This document shows, piece after piece, positions 25,650 to 35,000 of a stretch of 64,000 nucleotides of DNA. Every line of letters starts with the position of its first letter. The stretch's first letter is position 1. Source of the stretch: Streptomyces sp. Alt3 (GTDB lineage Bacteria; Actinomycetota; Actinomycetes; Streptomycetales; Streptomycetaceae); NCBI RefSeq assembly GCF_030719215.1, contig NZ_CP120983.1, forward strand, positions 4,960,001 to 5,024,000. The letters are read 5' to 3'. The notes beneath the pieces were generated by a model. It was given only the letters and a program-made list of their open reading frames with translations, was not told the origin of the DNA and made no database searches. Both the position numbers and the translations under genes were made by a program.

Positions 25650-27884
25650 TCACCCGTTGGTGTACTCCCGTACCGGTACCTGCCGCGGCACCCCGGTGGG
25701 CCCGCGGCCCGCGGGCTGGGCGGGCAGCGGCATCTCCGACGTGTCGTCCAGGAAGACCCGCCGCACCACCCGCTCCGCCGCGTGCCCGTCGTCGTACGGA
25801 CAGAACCGGGCGCGGAACGCCGCCCGGCGCTGCGCGGACCGGGGCCCGCGCCAGTGGTCGGTGGCGAAGATCTCGTGCAGCTCCTCCTGGTCCCGGGCCA
25901 CCGCGCCGGGAGGGAAGGCCGCCGGGTCGAAGTACGTGCCCCGGGACGCCTCGTAGGCCTGTGCGTCCTCCAGGTGCAGGACGACCGGCCGGTCCAGGTT
26001 GACGTAGTCGAACATCAGCGACGAGTAGTCCGTGATCAGCCCGTCGGAGGCGAGACACAGCTCCTCGACGGACGGGTGGGCGCTGACGTCGATGATCCGC
26101 GGGTGCCGGATGTGCCCGGCGGCGGCCCGGGACGCCGTGTCCAGGTAGTGGGAGCGGGCCAGGATCACGAAGTGCGGGCCCAGGACGCGGATCAGCTGAT
26201 CGAGGTCCAGTGCGTGCTGCTGGGCGCGGCGGTAGTCGCGGTGCGTCGGTGCGTACAGCAGGGCGGTGCTCCCCTCCGGCACGCCCAGGCGTTCGCGCAG
26301 CCGCGCGGTCCTGCCGGGGTCCGCGCGGTGGAAGACGTCGTTGCGCGGGCTGCCGTACTCCAGCGTGGTGTAACCCGACGGGTAGGTGCGCTCCCACACC
26401 AGCGTGGAGTGCTGGTTGGCCGAGAGCGAGAAGTCCCACTTGTCGACGTTGCGCAGCAGCTGTTCGAAGTCCATGCCGCCGGCCGCCGCGGGCCGGTGCA
26501 CGAGGTCGGTGCCCATGGTCTTCAGCGGCGTGCCGTGATGGGTCTGCAGGAAGACCTGCCCCCGTCTCTTCACGAGTCTGCGGTCGAAGTTGACGTTGTT
26601 CACTAGGTACTTGGAGCGTGCCAGGGCCGCCCAGTACGCGGCCGTCCCCGGGTGCAGTACACGGGTCGTGTCTGGCACCGTGCGGGCGTCCTCCGGGCGG
26701 CAGATCCAGGAGGTGCGCAGCCCGGGCACGAGGGCCCTGGCCGTGGCCTCCAGCGCCGCGGGGCTGCAGGTGTAGCCCCGGTGCCAGTAGGCCGCGAACA
26801 CCGCGTCCCCGCTCCGTACGGGCAGCAGCAGCTGGACGCGGTAGTGCAGCTGGAGCGCCGCCGCGCGCGCCGCCCGGTTCACCGACGCGGCGGTGCGCCC
26901 GAGCCGGCCGCGCAGCCGCTGAGCGGTCCACAGGGCGCGGTACGTGCGGTGGGCGCCCAGCCTGAACAGCGCGTGCCGAAGCCGCGCCCGGCGTGGCACG
27001 GGGGCGCCCGGCGTGCGGTAGCGGCGGCAGTGCGCGCGGGCCCGCCGGAAGAACTGGACCCGGGTGCCGCGCGGCAGCCGGTCCCTGGAGGTGAAGAGGG
27101 TCGAGAAGTGGTCGAGCATCCTGCGGTACATCACCGGTCGCCAGACGGCGAGTTCGGGGCGCCCGTCGATGAAGGCGAAGACCCGGTCGTACTGGTCGAA
27201 GACGTCGAAGTGCCTGCGGGTCGTCGTGGAGAGGATGTTGCCGCGGCGCCGCTGGCGGTAGCCGACGCAGACGGTGTCGAGCACGGCGATCGACCCGGCG
27301 GCCATCAGCACCGGGTAGGTCCAGGGCGTGTCCTCGTAGTAGCCCGGCGGGAAGGTGAACCCCCCGGCCTCGATGAACTCGCGGCGGTACGCCTTGTTCC
27401 AGACGACCATCAGCACCTTGAGCAGTTCGGGACGGTCGGCGAGCCGGAAGGAGGCCGGGCCGGTCTCGGAGAGGTGCTCGGCGAAGGTGTTGCGCACGCT
27501 CTCGCCCGACCAGTACGTCCGCGCGTAGTCGTAGACCAGGACGTCGGGGCCGCCGGTGGCCTCCAGCCGGTCGGCGATGGCCTGGAGCGCCTCGGGGGCG
27601 AAGGTGTCGTCGGCGTCGAGGAAGAGCAGGTAGTCTCCGGTGGCCCTGGCCACCCCGGCGTTGCGGGCGGGGCCGAGACCGGAGTTGCGCGGCAGGTGGA
27701 CGGCGCTGACCCGGGGGTCGCGTACGGCGTACTCGTCGGCGATCGGGCCGCAGGCGTCCGGTGAACAGTCGTCGACCACGATGATCTCGTAGTCCTTGAA
27801 GGACTGGTTCAGCACGGAGTCGAGACACGCGTGCAGATACGCCTGGACCCGGTACGCGGGCACGATGACACTGAACCGGGGCAC
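25650..27884 (-). CDS. GT2 glycosyltransferase / CDP-glycerol glycerophosphotransferase fusion
   Basis: A 744-residue protein convergent with the GT4 gene. The GT2 domain (about 1-230) is intact: FSVIVPAYRV, EIIVVDDCSPD, LDADDTF and a WNKAYRREF acceptor segment. The TagF domain (about 360-725) has THHGTPLKTMG, a GSPRND variant of GYPRND, YAPTHRD, ARSHY and DYSSLMFDYV, ending FCPYDDGHAAERVV like the 14218 protein. There is almost no middle domain, so this is the compact two-domain form. Likely role: polyol-phosphate and sugar addition in wall teichoic acid synthesis. The start ATG 27884 fits the GT2 N-terminus. Five TagF-type genes in 17 kb suggests a complex or variable polymer. Confidence 0.88.
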   Translation of the reverse strand: MPRFSVIVPAYRVQAYLHACLDSVLNQSFKDYEIIVVDDCSPDACGPIADEYAVRDPRVSAVHLPRNSGLGPARNAGVARATGDYLLFLDADDTFAPEALQAIADRLEATGGPDVLVYDYARTYWSGESVRNTFAEHLSETGPASFRLADRPELLKVLMVVWNKAYRREFIEAGGFTFPPGYYEDTPWTYPVLMAAGSIAVLDTVCVGYRQRRRGNILSTTTRRHFDVFDQYDRVFAFIDGRPELAVWRPVMYRRMLDHFSTLFTSRDRLPRGTRVQFFRRARAHCRRYRTPGAPVPRRARLRHALFRLGAHRTYRALWTAQRLRGRLGRTAASVNRAARAAALQLHYRVQLLLPVRSGDAVFAAYWHRGYTCSPAALEATARALVPGLRTSWICRPEDARTVPDTTRVLHPGTAAYWAALARSKYLVNNVNFDRRLVKRRGQVFLQTHHGTPLKTMGTDLVHRPAAAGGMDFEQLLRNVDKWDFSLSANQHSTLVWERTYPSGYTTLEYGSPRNDVFHRADPGRTARLRERLGVPEGSTALLYAPTHRDYRRAQQHALDLDQLIRVLGPHFVILARSHYLDTASRAAAGHIRHPRIIDVSAHPSVEELCLASDGLITDYSSLMFDYVNLDRPVVLHLEDAQAYEASRGTYFDPAAFPPGAVARDQEELHEIFATDHWRGPRSAQRRAAFRARFCPYDDGHAAERVVRRVFLDDTSEMPLPAQPAGRGPTGVPRQVPVREYTNG

Positions 27885-27984
27885 AACACATCCAGGGGTC
27901 GCTCGCGGGCGGGCAGGTGGCCCGCAAACGGCCGAAGGAGTGACATGGTTACGCCGGATGTGGCATACGGGGGAAGTGCGAGGT

Positions 27985-28018
27985 AGGGCGGCCCGTTCGA
28001 GAGTGAACGGACCGCCCT
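27985..28018 (-). terminator. Terminator of the sugar ABC operon
   Basis: A 14-bp stem with one G-U pair (27985-27998 with 28005-28018) and a 6-nt loop, about 63 nt beyond the stop of the last permease gene on the minus strand. Confidence 0.7.
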
Positions 28019-28080
28019 GATGTTGACGAACGCATGTGCTGTCCGGTGCCGGCCCCGCTACGTGTCGGCGCCGGCTCCCG

Positions 28081-28995
28081 TCACTTGACCGCTCCGGCCA
28101 TCACACCGGAGACGAACTGCCGCTGGAAGGCGAAGAACACCGCCAGCGGGATCACCATGGACACGAAGGCGCCGGGCGCCAGCACGTCGATGTTGTTGCC
28201 GAACTGCCGTACCTGCTGCTGGAGCGCCACCGTGATCGGCGGGGACTCCGAGTCCGCGAAGATCAGTGCCACCAGCATGTCGTTCCACACCCAGAGGAAC
28301 TGGAAGATCCCGAGTGAGGCGATCGCGGGGCCGCCGAGCGGCATCACGACCCGGGTGAACAGGCGGATCTCGCCCGCGCCGTCCAGCCGTGCGGCCTCCA
28401 GCAGCTCGCGCGGGATCTCGGCGAAGAAGTTCCTGAGCAGGAAGATGGCGAACGGCAGCCCGAACGCGGTGTGGAACATGATCACGCCGAAGGTCGTCTC
28501 GAAGATCCCGATGGTGCCGAAGAGCTCGGACACCGGGATGAGGGCGACCTGCACCGGGACCACCAGCAGCCCCACGACCACCAGGAACCACCAGTCGCGG
28601 CCGGGGAACTCCATCCAGGCGAAGGCGTACCCGGCGAGCGAGCCGATGACGACCACCAGGAACGTGGCCGGAACGGTGATCAGGACCGTACTGAACAGTG
28701 AATCCGTGATCGTCGAATTGTCCAGCAGACGCTGGTAGTTGGAGAAGGTCAGCTCGGAGGGGGCGGTGAACACCTTCCACCAGCCGCTCGCCGCGATGTC
28801 CTCGGGTCCGCGCAGCGAGGAGAGCAGCAGTCCGATGGTGGGCATCAGCCAGAACAGGCCCACCAGGACGAGGAAGACCCGCATGACTCCGCCGCCGGCC
28901 CGGGCGGCGATCCGCGCGCCCAGGGATTCCGTGGCTCCGGCGGGCCTGCCCGCCCGCCGGCCCTGTTCGGCCTGTGAGGTCTCGGTCGTCGTCAC
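28081..28995 (-). CDS. Sugar ABC transporter permease (MalG-type)
   Basis: A 304-residue inner-membrane permease of the carbohydrate-uptake CUT1 family. It has six predicted membrane spans and the cytoplasmic EAA loop IPRELLEAARLDGAGEIRLFTRVVMP, which contacts the ATPase. The C-terminus (FVSGVMAGAVKG-like) is typical of MalG proteins. Its ATG overlaps the stop of the partner permease by 4 nt, so translation is coupled. No ATPase gene is present in the operon; in Streptomyces such systems commonly share the multitask ATPase MsiK, which I infer here. The substrate is not predictable. Confidence 0.92.
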   Translation of the reverse strand: MTTTETSQAEQGRRAGRPAGATESLGARIAARAGGGVMRVFLVLVGLFWLMPTIGLLLSSLRGPEDIAASGWWKVFTAPSELTFSNYQRLLDNSTITDSLFSTVLITVPATFLVVVIGSLAGYAFAWMEFPGRDWWFLVVVGLLVVPVQVALIPVSELFGTIGIFETTFGVIMFHTAFGLPFAIFLLRNFFAEIPRELLEAARLDGAGEIRLFTRVVMPLGGPAIASLGIFQFLWVWNDMLVALIFADSESPPITVALQQQVRQFGNNIDVLAPGAFVSMVIPLAVFFAFQRQFVSGVMAGAVK

Positions 28996-30371
28996 CGGCG
29001 CCCCTCCTTCCGGATCCGGCGGACATTGAACAGCATCACCGGGATCACCAGCAGCAACAGCAGTACGGCGATGGCGCTGCCGACCCCGAGATCCGCGTCA
29101 GTGCCGAACGAGGTGCGGTACAGCTGGAGGGCCAGGACATTGGCGTCGTCCTGCGAGGAACCCGGCGCGATGATGAAGACCAGGTCGAAGATCTTCAGTA
29201 CGTTGATCATCAGGGTGACCAGGACCACCGCGAGCACGGGCGCCAGCATCGGGACCGTGATCCGGCGGAACACCTGCCACTCGTTCGCCCCGTCCACGCG
29301 CGCGGCCTCCAGGAGTTCGCGTGGCAGGCCCGCCAGCCCGGCGGCGATCAGCACCATCGCGAATCCGGCCCACATCCAGACGTAACTGCCGATGATCCCC
29401 GGCGTCACGAGGGACGGCCCCAGCCAGTCGACACCGTTGTACGGCTCGCGGAAGTTGTCCGCCGGCAGCCGGAGCAGGGACCCGTCGGCCGAGGCCGGCA
29501 GGGTGAACACACCGTCCGGGCCCGCCGTGGCCGTGGCCACGACCTTGCCGTCCTTCACCGCCTCGACGGTGAGGCCCTTGAGACCGAGCTCCTCCGGGTC
29601 GACGACGTTGGGCTTCCCGCCGCCGCCCTTGGTGAAGTCGAGCCAGGTCGTCCCGGTGATGCCGTCACCGGACGCGGTGGCCGCCTTCGCGGGCTCCGCG
29701 TCGCCCGGCATCTTCGCGGGCACCACGCCGACCAGCGGCAGGTTCGCCGGCTGCCCGGCGCGCACCGTCTCCTTCGTCACGAAGGAACCATCGCCGCCGG
29801 CCTTCAGCGGATGGACGGGCAGCGGATGCGCCTTCGGGAAACCGGAGGACTCCGCGAACGTGTCGTGCACCCCGACCGCCACGGCGTTGGCGACACCGCG
29901 CTCCGGCGCCTGCTCGTACACCAGCCGGAAGATGATGCCCGCGGCCAGCATGGAGATCGCCATCGGCATGAAGACGATCAGCTTGAACGCCGTACCCCAA
30001 CGGATCCGTTCGGTGAGGACCGCGAAGATCAGCCCCAGGACGGTGGCGACCGTCGGTGCGAACACCACCCAGATCGCGTTGTTCTTGACCGCGGTCCGGA
30101 TGGTGGCGTCCGTGAACAACGCCTCGTAGTTGTCGAGGCCGGCGAAACCGGTGCCGGACTGGTCGAGGAACGAGCGGTAGACGGAGTACACGATCGGATA
30201 GACGACGAGTGCGCCGAGCAGCACCAGGGCCGGCAGCAGGAACGCCGCCGCGACGGCCCTCCTGGTGCCGGTCACGCTTCCACGCGGCCGCCTGCCCGTG
30301 CCAGGACCCGTGTCAGGATGCTTGTCGGCGGGGGGCGCGCTCCCGGCGCCCCCCGCTGTCGCTGTGGTCAC
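28992..30371 (-). CDS. Sugar ABC transporter permease (MalF-type) with large extracytoplasmic insert
   Basis: A 459-residue permease, well above the usual ~300 residues. After the first membrane spans (residues ~30-55 and ~110-150) there is an extracytoplasmic insert of roughly 170 residues (~170-340), including a beta-rich stretch LTVEAVKDGKVVATATAGPDG that resembles a small Ig/carboxypeptidase-regulatory-like fold. The rest has the remaining spans and the EAA loop LPRELLEAARVDGANEWQVFRRITVP. As in E. coli MalF, which has a large P2 loop, the insert may contact the binding protein. It is coupled to the MalG-type gene and lies 4 nt after the binding-protein gene. Confidence 0.9.
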   Translation of the reverse strand: MTTATAGGAGSAPPADKHPDTGPGTGRRPRGSVTGTRRAVAAAFLLPALVLLGALVVYPIVYSVYRSFLDQSGTGFAGLDNYEALFTDATIRTAVKNNAIWVVFAPTVATVLGLIFAVLTERIRWGTAFKLIVFMPMAISMLAAGIIFRLVYEQAPERGVANAVAVGVHDTFAESSGFPKAHPLPVHPLKAGGDGSFVTKETVRAGQPANLPLVGVVPAKMPGDAEPAKAATASGDGITGTTWLDFTKGGGGKPNVVDPEELGLKGLTVEAVKDGKVVATATAGPDGVFTLPASADGSLLRLPADNFREPYNGVDWLGPSLVTPGIIGSYVWMWAGFAMVLIAAGLAGLPRELLEAARVDGANEWQVFRRITVPMLAPVLAVVLVTLMINVLKIFDLVFIIAPGSSQDDANVLALQLYRTSFGTDADLGVGSAIAVLLLLLVIPVMLFNVRRIRKEGRR

Positions 30372-30375
30372 CCCG

Positions 30376-31740
30376 TCAGCTCGTGTACGCCTTGGCCGCG
30401 TCGGACTCCAGCTTCGCTTGAGTCCCCGCGATGTCCTTCGGGTTCTTCAGGAAGTCCTGGAGGGTCTTCCACTCACCCTTTCCCGGCGTCCCGCCGAACG
30501 ACTGCGGGGCCTGGTCGGACATGTCGAACCGGACGTCGTCACCGGCGGCGATCAGCGCCTCCGCGATCTTGCGCTGCACGTCGTTCGGGTACGCGGCGGC
30601 GTCCAGAGCCTTGTTGGGCGAGATGAACCCGCCGGCCTCGGCCCAGATCCTCGCCGCGTCCGTCGAGGCGAGCCAGGTCAGCAGCGCCTGGGCGCCCTTG
30701 CCGTCCTTGAGCGCCACGGCCGCGTCGCCGCCCGTCACCACGGGGGAGTCCGCGCCGACCGCGGGGAACGGGAACACCTTGGCGTCCGTACCGATCTTCG
30801 CCTCGGTCTGCGCGATGTTGACGGAGACGAAGTCACCCTCGAAGACCATCGCGCCCTTGGGCTGGTCGCCGCCGGTGAACGTCTGGGTGACCGACACCGG
30901 GAACTCGGTCTGCAGGGCCCCGTCGGCGCCGCCGGAGATCAGGCTCGGCTTGCCGAAGAGCTCGGCGAGCGAGGTCAGGGCGTCCTTGACGGACGGGTCC
31001 GTCCACTTGATCTCGTGCTTGGCCAGCTGGTCGTACTTCTCCGGGCCTGCCTGGGAGAGGTAGATGTTCTCGAACCAGTCGGTGAGGGTCCAGCCGTCGG
31101 CGCCGCCCACCGAGACCGGGGTGACACCGGAGGCGGAGACCGTCTCGGCCGTGGCGACGAAGTCCTTCCAGGTCTTCGGCTCGCTCGCGCCCGCGTTCTC
31201 GAACGCCTTGGCGTTGTACCAGACCAGGGACTTGTTGGCGGCCTTGAAGTAGACGCCGTACTGGGTGCCGTCGACAGCGCCGAGGTCCTGCCAGACCTTC
31301 GCGTAGTTCTTGCTCAGTTCGGCCTTCGCCTCCGCGCCCACCGGCTTGGCCCACTTCTTGGCCACGGCCTGCTGGATCGCGCCCACCTGCGGGATCATCG
31401 CGACGTCCGGGGGCTGGCCGCCCGCGATCTTCGTACCGAGGAAGTTGACGATCGGGTCCTGCGCCGGGACGAAGGTCACCGTGGCGCCCGTCCGTGCCTC
31501 GAACTCGTCGAGGACCTTGGTGAAGTTGGCCTGCTCGGGCCCGGTCCAGACCGCGGCCACCGATATCTTCTCGCCGTCGAGCTTCGGCAGAGTGACGCTC
31601 GGCGCACTGCCCTCGCCCTTGCCGGCGTCGTCGCCCGGCTTGTCCTTACCGGCGCCGTCGTCACCGCATCCGGTGAGAGCCAGCGCCCCGATCGCGGTGA
31701 ACACCAGTGCGGCCCTACGCATTCGAAGGGTTCTGCGCAT
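30376..31740 (-). CDS. Sugar ABC transporter substrate-binding lipoprotein
   Basis: A 454-residue extracytoplasmic solute-binding protein of the CUT1 family. The N-terminus is a lipoprotein signal: basic MRRTLRMRRA, hydrophobic core, and lipobox LTGC with Cys24. An Asp/Gly/Lys-rich linker follows, then the ISVAAVWTGPEQANF opening of the mature SBP fold, which keeps family features such as PDVAMIPQVG and GGDAAVALKDGKGAQALL. It captures an unknown mono- or oligosaccharide and delivers it to the two downstream permeases. ATG 31740 is used here; an in-frame ATG at residue 7 is possible. A promoter with an operator-like direct repeat lies upstream. Confidence 0.92.
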   Translation of the reverse strand: MRRTLRMRRAALVFTAIGALALTGCGDDGAGKDKPGDDAGKGEGSAPSVTLPKLDGEKISVAAVWTGPEQANFTKVLDEFEARTGATVTFVPAQDPIVNFLGTKIAGGQPPDVAMIPQVGAIQQAVAKKWAKPVGAEAKAELSKNYAKVWQDLGAVDGTQYGVYFKAANKSLVWYNAKAFENAGASEPKTWKDFVATAETVSASGVTPVSVGGADGWTLTDWFENIYLSQAGPEKYDQLAKHEIKWTDPSVKDALTSLAELFGKPSLISGGADGALQTEFPVSVTQTFTGGDQPKGAMVFEGDFVSVNIAQTEAKIGTDAKVFPFPAVGADSPVVTGGDAAVALKDGKGAQALLTWLASTDAARIWAEAGGFISPNKALDAAAYPNDVQRKIAEALIAAGDDVRFDMSDQAPQSFGGTPGKGEWKTLQDFLKNPKDIAGTQAKLESDAAKAYTS

Positions 31741-31816
31741 CCCTGCCCCGTCTCTCCTGCGCGCGCATGAGCGCGGACCGGCACCAACGGTGGGACCCTG
31801 CGGTGCCGTTCACGTC

Positions 31817-31879
31817 TCACATCGTGCGGTTCACATCGTCCGTGCGCACAGTCCTATGCCCGGCGCACCGTGGCCGCAA
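31817..31879 (-). promoter_or_regulatory. Promoter and operator-like direct repeat of the sugar ABC operon
   Basis: Reading the minus strand, TTGCGG (31874-31879) and TAGGAC (31851-31856) are 17 nt apart. ACGATGTGA occurs twice just downstream (31831-31839 and 31817-31825), 14 bp centre to centre, where a repressor would block initiation. No regulator gene is adjacent. Confidence 0.5.
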
Positions 31880-32006
31880 TACCGCCGTCCGCGCCAACTC
31901 CGTGATCGTGATCGGCTCGTGACGTCACGTCGGTGGACCGCCGACGCCGCTCCCGGAGCGGCAGCGAGCGACACCGGCCGGCCGGCGTGCCGTCATGGGA
32001 CGGCGC

Positions 32007-35000
32007 TCAGGGGATCAGCGGGGGGAGCGGCTCCGCGTTCACCGAACGGGCGGCCCTCTCCAGGGCGCTGGCCAGCAGGGCCAGGTCCGTGGGGCCGTTG
32101 CCCAGCTCGCGGACCGGCCGACGGGCCGGCGGATCGCCCATCCGCTCCCACTCCAGCGGTACGACGGTGGGGCGGAGGGTCGCCGTGCGCGGGATGCGGC
32201 CGGTCACCCGGCCGCCCTGGAAGGGCGTCACCCGGCCGTCAGGATGCCCCAGCCGCCCCCGCCCCGGCGCCGCCTCGTCCGGGGACGGGGGGACGACGGG
32301 CGGGTCGAGCACGATGCGCAGCCGCGCGCCCCGCGCCAGTTCGGTGTCCTCGGTGCGGTCCGGGCGGGCGGACGTGGCGACCAGATGGACGCCGAGACGC
32401 CCGCCGTCCCTGGCCACGGCCTCCAGCACACGGACCACGGACCCGGCGGACGGGCGCCCGGGGCTGCCGAGCGCCGGGGCGACCAGGGCGTCGAAGTCGT
32501 CGGCCAGGACGACCAGCCGGGGAAGCGGCGAGGGCCCGGGGTCCGCGGGACGCGCCGCGGCGGGTCTCAGCCGCAGGGTGCCGCTCGCGGGCGATTCGAG
32601 GTCCCCGCGCTGTTCGGCGGCGCTCGCGGGACGGCGTCCGGTGAGCGTCTGCGACTCCTCGTACCGGGCGTGCCACTCGGTGAAGTCCAGGGAGCCGAGC
32701 AGCTCCGCCCGGCGCTTGAGCTCGCCGCCCAGCGCCTGCGCGAACTCCCGCATGCGTACGGGGTCGGAGGCCACCAGATGCGTGTGGACGTGCGGCAGCT
32801 CCGTGCAGGGGCGCAGTCCCTCGCCGCGCTCCCCGTGCTCACCGCCCGCCCCGTCGATGAGGAGTATGCCGAGCCGGTCGGGCCGTGCGGCGGCGGCCAG
32901 TGAGGCGGCGACGGCGCGCAGCAGCTCCGTACGGCCGCTGCCCGCGGGGCCCTCGATCAGCAGATGAGGGCCTTCGTCGGCCAGGTCGACGGAGAGCGGA
33001 CCCCTGGGACCGGCGCCCAGCACGATCACGGGGCGTCCCGCGTACCCGGCGGACGCTGCCGCGGGCCCCGTCTCCACGGCCCCGCTGTCACGCCGCTGCG
33101 CGCCGATCCGGGGGGAGCCGCCGTCCCCCGCGGTGGTGTAGGCGGAGCGGCCGGAGCCCGCGCTGGTCGGCCCGCTGCCCCGGAACGGGGTGCGGCCGGA
33201 GTCGGGGGACTCGCGCTGCGCGGCCACCCGGGGCCCGGTGCTCAGGGTGCGGCCGGAACCGGTCGTGTCCAGGTCCGCCGCGCCGGATGCGGCCGGGCGG
33301 ACCGTCGCGCCCGGCTGTTCCTCGGCCGTGGAGGCCCAGCGGGCCATCAGGGAGGCCGGTGTGGCTCTGGCGAGACCGAGCTCGTCCAGCAGACGGGCGG
33401 ACGGCGGCAGGGCTGCCGCCGTGGGCCGGCCGGGCAGGGCGGTCGAGCCCTCGTCGCGCAGCGGGGCGAGGGCACGCCCGAACCGCTCGGCCCAGGCGAC
33501 CGACACGGCGTCCACCGCGGCGACGGTGCCGTGGCCCGCCGCCTGGCCTCCCGCCGTGCGCAGCAGCCGCAGCGCCGTCGCCACGTCGCCGCTGAGCATG
33601 GCGACCGCTCCGCACTCCCTGAAGGCGATCGAGGCCCGGCACGCGGTGTCGTAGGTCGCGGCGACCGGGGACGTCGGGGAGGCGGCCGGGGTCTCGGCCA
33701 GGCAGATCAGATGGATCCCGGAGGCCGCTCCGGCTCCGGCCAGCCCGGCCGTCGTCTCGCGCAGGGCCGCGGAGCCGGGATCGCCGTCCACGATCACCAC
33801 GGTGTACGGCCCGGCGTGCCGGCGGGCCGCCTCCGCGACGGCGGACCGGTCGGCGCTCGCCCAGCCGGACCCCAGAGGGCCCTCCTGCATGCGGCGCTCC
33901 AGCTCCGCGGCCCGGGCGCCCGCCTGCTCGCGGTCGTAGGCGAGGAGCAGGCGGCAGTCCTGGCCGCGCATCGGACGCAGATGGGGCAGCCAGCCGAGCC
34001 AGGACCACTCGCGCCGCCGCTCCTCCAGGCTCCGGGACCGGTCCGTGCTGATCAGCACGATCTCCAGGTCGAACGGGGAGTGCAGGGCGGCGAGCTGCGC
34101 CACCGTCGACCGGGCCAGCCCGGACAGCCGGGCGCGCGGACCCGCGAGCCCCAGCGAGCCGGCCTCCCGCAGGCCCACGGTGACCGGCACGGCGGGCAGG
34201 TCGGCCCGCTCCGTCGTCCCCAGCCGTACGACCAAGGCCTCGGGGTGGGTGGTGTCGCGCTCCCAGAGGCGGGGACCGGGGCCGAGCGCCGTGAGGAGCA
34301 CGGTCGCGGGATCCGGCCAGGTCCCCGCGGGCGCGGAGGGGGAGTGAAGGGGTGCGGAGGGGGCGTGCGCGGCCCGTGCGGGATCCTGTCCGGCTGCCGA
34401 CGGGTCACCGGGCATCGCTTCGTGCGCCTGTTCCCCCTTGCCGCCGGCGAGCCGCCGCGCCCAGGCGCCTATGCCGCCGCGTCTGGAGGGCTCAGGGTGG
34501 GTGAGCGGGGCGCCGCGGCCGTGGGTGACCTGGGGAGACGGGTGGCGCTGTGGGTCGTCGTGCCCGGCCGGCCCGTCGTCGTAGGTCCGGTGCGTGGGGT
34601 GCTCGGCGGCGGTGCTGTACGCGTGGCCGTGCACCCCGGTGCCGGCCGGGCCCGTCCCCGTGCCGGCCGGCACCGGGACGCCCGGGGCCTCGGCGAGGGC
34701 CACCCTGAGATGGCCCTCGCCGTCGGGTGCGGTCGTCAGCGTGGGCGTACGGGTTCCGGACGTGAGCCGGAGCGTGGACTCCCCGAGCCGCAGCAGGGCG
34801 CCGGGGGCCAGCCGGACCGGGCGGTCGTGGACGTCCGCGCCGTCCAGGGAGGTGCCGTTGGTGGACCCGAGGTCGGCGACGGACACCCGGCCGTCCTCCG
34901 AGACGGTCACGGCGCAGTGCAGCCGGGACACGTCGGGGTCGTCGAGCGGGACGTCGGCCTCGGCGGAGCGGCCGATCCGGATCTGTCCGCCGTGCAGCAG

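Noticed and set aside
8187..27884. Secondary-metabolite gene cluster (because of a TylF-like methyltransferase and glycosyltransferases)
   Set aside because: No PKS, NRPS or other core synthase is present; TagGH and TagF-type genes point to a wall polymer.
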